From contig NZ_JAWXCX010000001.1 of assembly GCF_033845285.1 (NCBI RefSeq), forward strand, positions 124,001 through 188,000: 64,000 nucleotides of DNA. Reading direction: 5' to 3'. This document shows positions 62,241-64,000 of this stretch, piece by piece. Source of the DNA: Marinococcus sp. PL1-022 (GTDB lineage: Bacteria > Bacillota > Bacilli > Bacillales > Marinococcaceae). Numbering within the stretch: position 1 is the first letter of the stretch; every line of letters starts with the position of its first letter. A program made the translations under genes and the position numbers. The notes below the pieces were generated by a model. The model did not search any database. It worked only from the letters and a program-made list of their open reading frames with translations, and was not told where the DNA came from.

Positions 62241-63188
62241 ATGTCAGAGAACAGGTATCCTGAATCAATCGAACTGTGTGAAGTTGCTCCCCGAGACGGT
62301 TTTCAGGCCGAAGACGAATGGATTCCGACAGAGAAAAAAATAGAGATCATCCGTAAATTGGCCGATACGGGGGTTTCTTCGATGGAAGTAACTTCTTTTG
62401 TGCACCCTAAAGCGATTCCTCAATTGAAAGATGCTGAAGAAGTAGTACAGGCTGTCCAGGACATATCCACGATGAAAATGAGGGCTTTGGTGCCTAATGT
62501 AAAAGGGGCGGAAAGAGCCATCGGCGCAGGCATTAAAAAGTTGAAGCTGATGCTGTCAGCGACAGATTCCCACAGCTTATCGAATGCAAATGCTACGGTG
62601 GAAGAAGCCCAAAAAAAATTGGAACCGATCGCGGATCTGGCAGAAAAAGAGAACGTAACCATTGGCGGATCGATTTCAGTAGCTTTTGGCTGTCCGTATG
62701 AAGGAAGAGTAACCGAAAAACAATTATATCCAATCCTCAAGAGGTATCAACAAATGAATATTCAGGAAGTATCCCTGGCAGATACCACCGGTATGGCAAA
62801 TCCGAAACAGGTGCACCTCATGCTGCAGCATTTGCAGGCTGCTTTTCCCGATATAACATTTTCAATGCACTTACACAACACGAGAGGGCTTGCGTTAGCT
62901 AACATGGCTGCGGGCATGGAGCAGGGAATACGCCGCTTTGATAGCTCAACAGCAGGTCTGGGTGGATGTCCCTATGCGCCGGGAGCTACTGGCAATGTCC
63001 CTACAGAAGACGTAGTGCACATGATGGAGGAAATGGGTATAGCAACTGATATTAACCTTGAAAAAATTATTGATACTGCCAAAGAAGTGAAAAATATAAT
63101 AGGTCATGATGGGGGCAGTTATATGCTTCAGGCTGGCCCTAATTCCCAATTGCATGATAAGGTAGGCTCTCAAAAAAAAGTAAATTAG
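62241..63188 (+). CDS. HMG-CoA lyase-family enzyme
   Basis: Cleaves a 3-hydroxyacyl-CoA of the HMG-CoA type to acetyl-CoA and a keto acid. 315 residues, DRE-TIM barrel: E-V-A-P-R-D-G-F-Q (catalytic Arg/Asp), S-M-H-L-H-N-T-R-G (metal His pair) and G-L-G-G-C-P-Y-A-P-G-A-T-G-N-V (active-site Cys). With the CoA-transferase it forms an activate-then-cleave pair, as known for citramalate-, malate- or HMG-type acids. Which acid is open. Last gene of the island before a terminator. Confidence 0.92.
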   Translation: MSENRYPESIELCEVAPRDGFQAEDEWIPTEKKIEIIRKLADTGVSSMEVTSFVHPKAIPQLKDAEEVVQAVQDISTMKMRALVPNVKGAERAIGAGIKKLKLMLSATDSHSLSNANATVEEAQKKLEPIADLAEKENVTIGGSISVAFGCPYEGRVTEKQLYPILKRYQQMNIQEVSLADTTGMANPKQVHLMLQHLQAAFPDITFSMHLHNTRGLALANMAAGMEQGIRRFDSSTAGLGGCPYAPGATGNVPTEDVVHMMEEMGIATDINLEKIIDTAKEVKNIIGHDGGSYMLQAGPNSQLHDKVGSQKKVN

Positions 63189-63221
63189 AAAACTAATGAA
63201 TAAAAGTTGAAATGTCTGTAG

Positions 63222-63257
63222 AAAAACCCGTATCATTTGATGTAGATGCGGGTTTTT
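63222..63257 (+). terminator. Terminator at the end of the island
   Basis: AAAAACCCG(T)ATC pairs with GATGCGGGTTTTT around a short A/T loop. Confidence 0.85.
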
Positions 63258-63297
63258 ACGTATGGTTAGGTCGCATACATAAGGAGGGTGGAGACTG

Positions 63298-63642
63298 ATG
63301 GAAGACATTCGCCAGCTTGAGGAGGATTTATTAAAGCCGAGTATCCGGCGGTCGGCTGTGGAAGTGAGCCGGCTGCTGGCAGAGGATTTTCAGGAAATCG
63401 GAGCCTCCGGCCGTATTTTTACCCGGGAGGATGTGATTTTTGGTCTGGAGGAGGAGCGCCCTGTCCATAGAACGGTGGCTGATTATAAAACAAAACCGCT
63501 TTCGGAGCATTTATATTTAGCAACCTATACCGTGACGAGCGAGCTGGGAACTTCACTGCGGAGTTCCATATGGCGGAAGACGGATTCCAGCTGGGAGCTT
63601 GTTTTTCATCAGGGGACGCCCAAAAAAGCAAATCAACCGTAG
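63298..63642 (+). CDS. DUF4440/NTF2-like small protein
   Basis: 114 residues with the cone-shaped NTF2-like pattern: an N-terminal helix L-E-E-D-L-L-K, L-L-A-E-D-F-Q-E-I-G-A-S-G-R-I, then beta strands with A-T-Y-T-V-T-S, S-S-I-W-R-K and W-E-L-V-F-H-Q-G-T. Such proteins are of unknown function, sometimes enzymes on small ligands. AAGGAGGGTGG precedes the ATG. The codon style returns to that of the core genome. Confidence 0.8.
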   Translation: MEDIRQLEEDLLKPSIRRSAVEVSRLLAEDFQEIGASGRIFTREDVIFGLEEERPVHRTVADYKTKPLSEHLYLATYTVTSELGTSLRSSIWRKTDSSWELVFHQGTPKKANQP

Positions 63643-63712
63643 AAGCAGGACACAGGAGCTGTTTTCAGCACGAGTGCAGCGAGCTTGCAGAAGGGCAGTA
63701 GAGGTGAACAAT

Positions 63713-64000
63713 ATGGAATTATTCCATTACCATTTTTGGACGACAGAGGTAGAAAAAACAGAAGCTTTTTACAGCAGTCACGGCTTTGAAGTGGTGGGAC
63801 GCTTTGCCCTGGAAAATTATCGCATTAAGCGGTACGATCCGCCGCTTGAGTGGGATGATTTCCGCGATAAAGGGTTAACGTTCCGGATGATAGAAATGAG
63901 TCTCGGTCAGGTGCGGGTTACCTTTGGCGCAGGGAGAATGAATACGTTCGGCTACTTTGGCTATCGTGTAAACCAGAAAGAGCATACCGGTATTCTCCGG
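63713..64000 (+). CDS. VOC (glyoxalase/bleomycin-resistance) superfamily protein, partial
   Basis: The first 96 codons of a gene running off the window. The start M-E-L-F-H-Y-H-F-W-T-T-E-V-E-K-T-E-A-F-Y and the following H-G-F-E-V-V-G-R-F are typical of a VOC beta-alpha-beta unit, with a candidate metal-binding His near the N-terminus. GAGGTGAAC precedes the ATG. Function cannot be narrowed from the part seen. Confidence 0.75.
   Translation, partial: MELFHYHFWTTEVEKTEAFYSSHGFEVVGRFALENYRIKRYDPPLEWDDFRDKGLTFRMIEMSLGQVRVTFGAGRMNTFGYFGYRVNQKEHTGILR

Overview
The window is a Bacillales chromosome segment, most likely from a salt- or alkali-adapted Bacillaceae. The order cdaR-glmM-[glmS ribozyme]-glmS, the ydaD-ydaE pair, des-desK-desR, RocR/sigma-54-type control of rocD-rocA, UPF0291 and RsbR-type proteins, and a Bacillus-style gas vesicle cluster all point there. 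Coding density is high and most intergenic gaps hold clear terminators. No rRNA, tRNA or CRISPR array was seen.

Layout. 1-5.1 kb: end of cdaR, glmM, the glmS ribozyme and glmS, then a CaCA-type cation exchanger. 5.1-6.5 kb: an intact ISL3-family insertion sequence whose 8-bp target duplication lies in the T-tract of the exchanger's terminator. 6.5-20.7 kb: stress genes (ydaD/ydaE homologues behind a sigma-B-like promoter), a chemoreceptor, GNAT, RocB-like peptidase, small metabolic enzymes, an NlpC/P60 wall hydrolase with two peptidoglycan-binding repeats, transporters, thioredoxin, an isoaspartyl methyltransferase-like protein and a ferredoxin. 20.8-25.6 kb: the rocD-rocA arginine/proline-catabolism operon with an excellent sigma-54 promoter and an upstream palindrome, and a BCCT osmolyte transporter. 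25.9-29.9 kb: convergent isocitrate lyase and malate synthase G whose promoters share one operator-like architecture; a 44-residue CxxC/CxxC protein follows aceA. 30-38.9 kb: Bcr-type MFS, UPF0291 protein, cold-sensing desaturase system, RsbR-like STAS protein, DegV, heme O synthase and a Cof-type phosphatase.

39.2-47.6 kb: a 14-gene gas vesicle cluster. It holds gvpA, two further GvpA-family proteins (S and J types), three separate GvpO-domain proteins (one a C-terminal domain of a long Lys/Ala-rich protein), gvpN, gvpF, gvpG, gvpL, gvpK, an unrecognised repeat protein, a small unrecognised protein and a DUF1232 protein. A sigma-B-like promoter of the same form as that of ydaD lies upstream, followed by a 22-codon hydrophobic ORF and a long folded element.

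47.6-63.2 kb: what looks like an acquired, more AT-rich catabolic island. It has a TRAP transporter (DctPQM) followed by an HPr/Crh-like protein with Ser46 but no histidine, a LacI regulator, shikimate kinase, an unrecognised permease, an aldehyde dehydrogenase, a zinc alcohol dehydrogenase, a ThDP enzyme, a TIM-barrel isomerase, type I dehydroquinate dehydratase, a GntR regulator, a CoA-transferase and an HMG-CoA-lyase-like enzyme. The palindrome TTAGATCGATCTAA occurs before four transcription units (twice before dctP), with CcpA cre-like sites near three promoters. I read this as one regulon for uptake and degradation of an unidentified carboxylate, possibly a cyclitol-type acid such as quinate or shikimate. 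The last kilobase holds a DUF4440-like protein and the start of a VOC-family protein.
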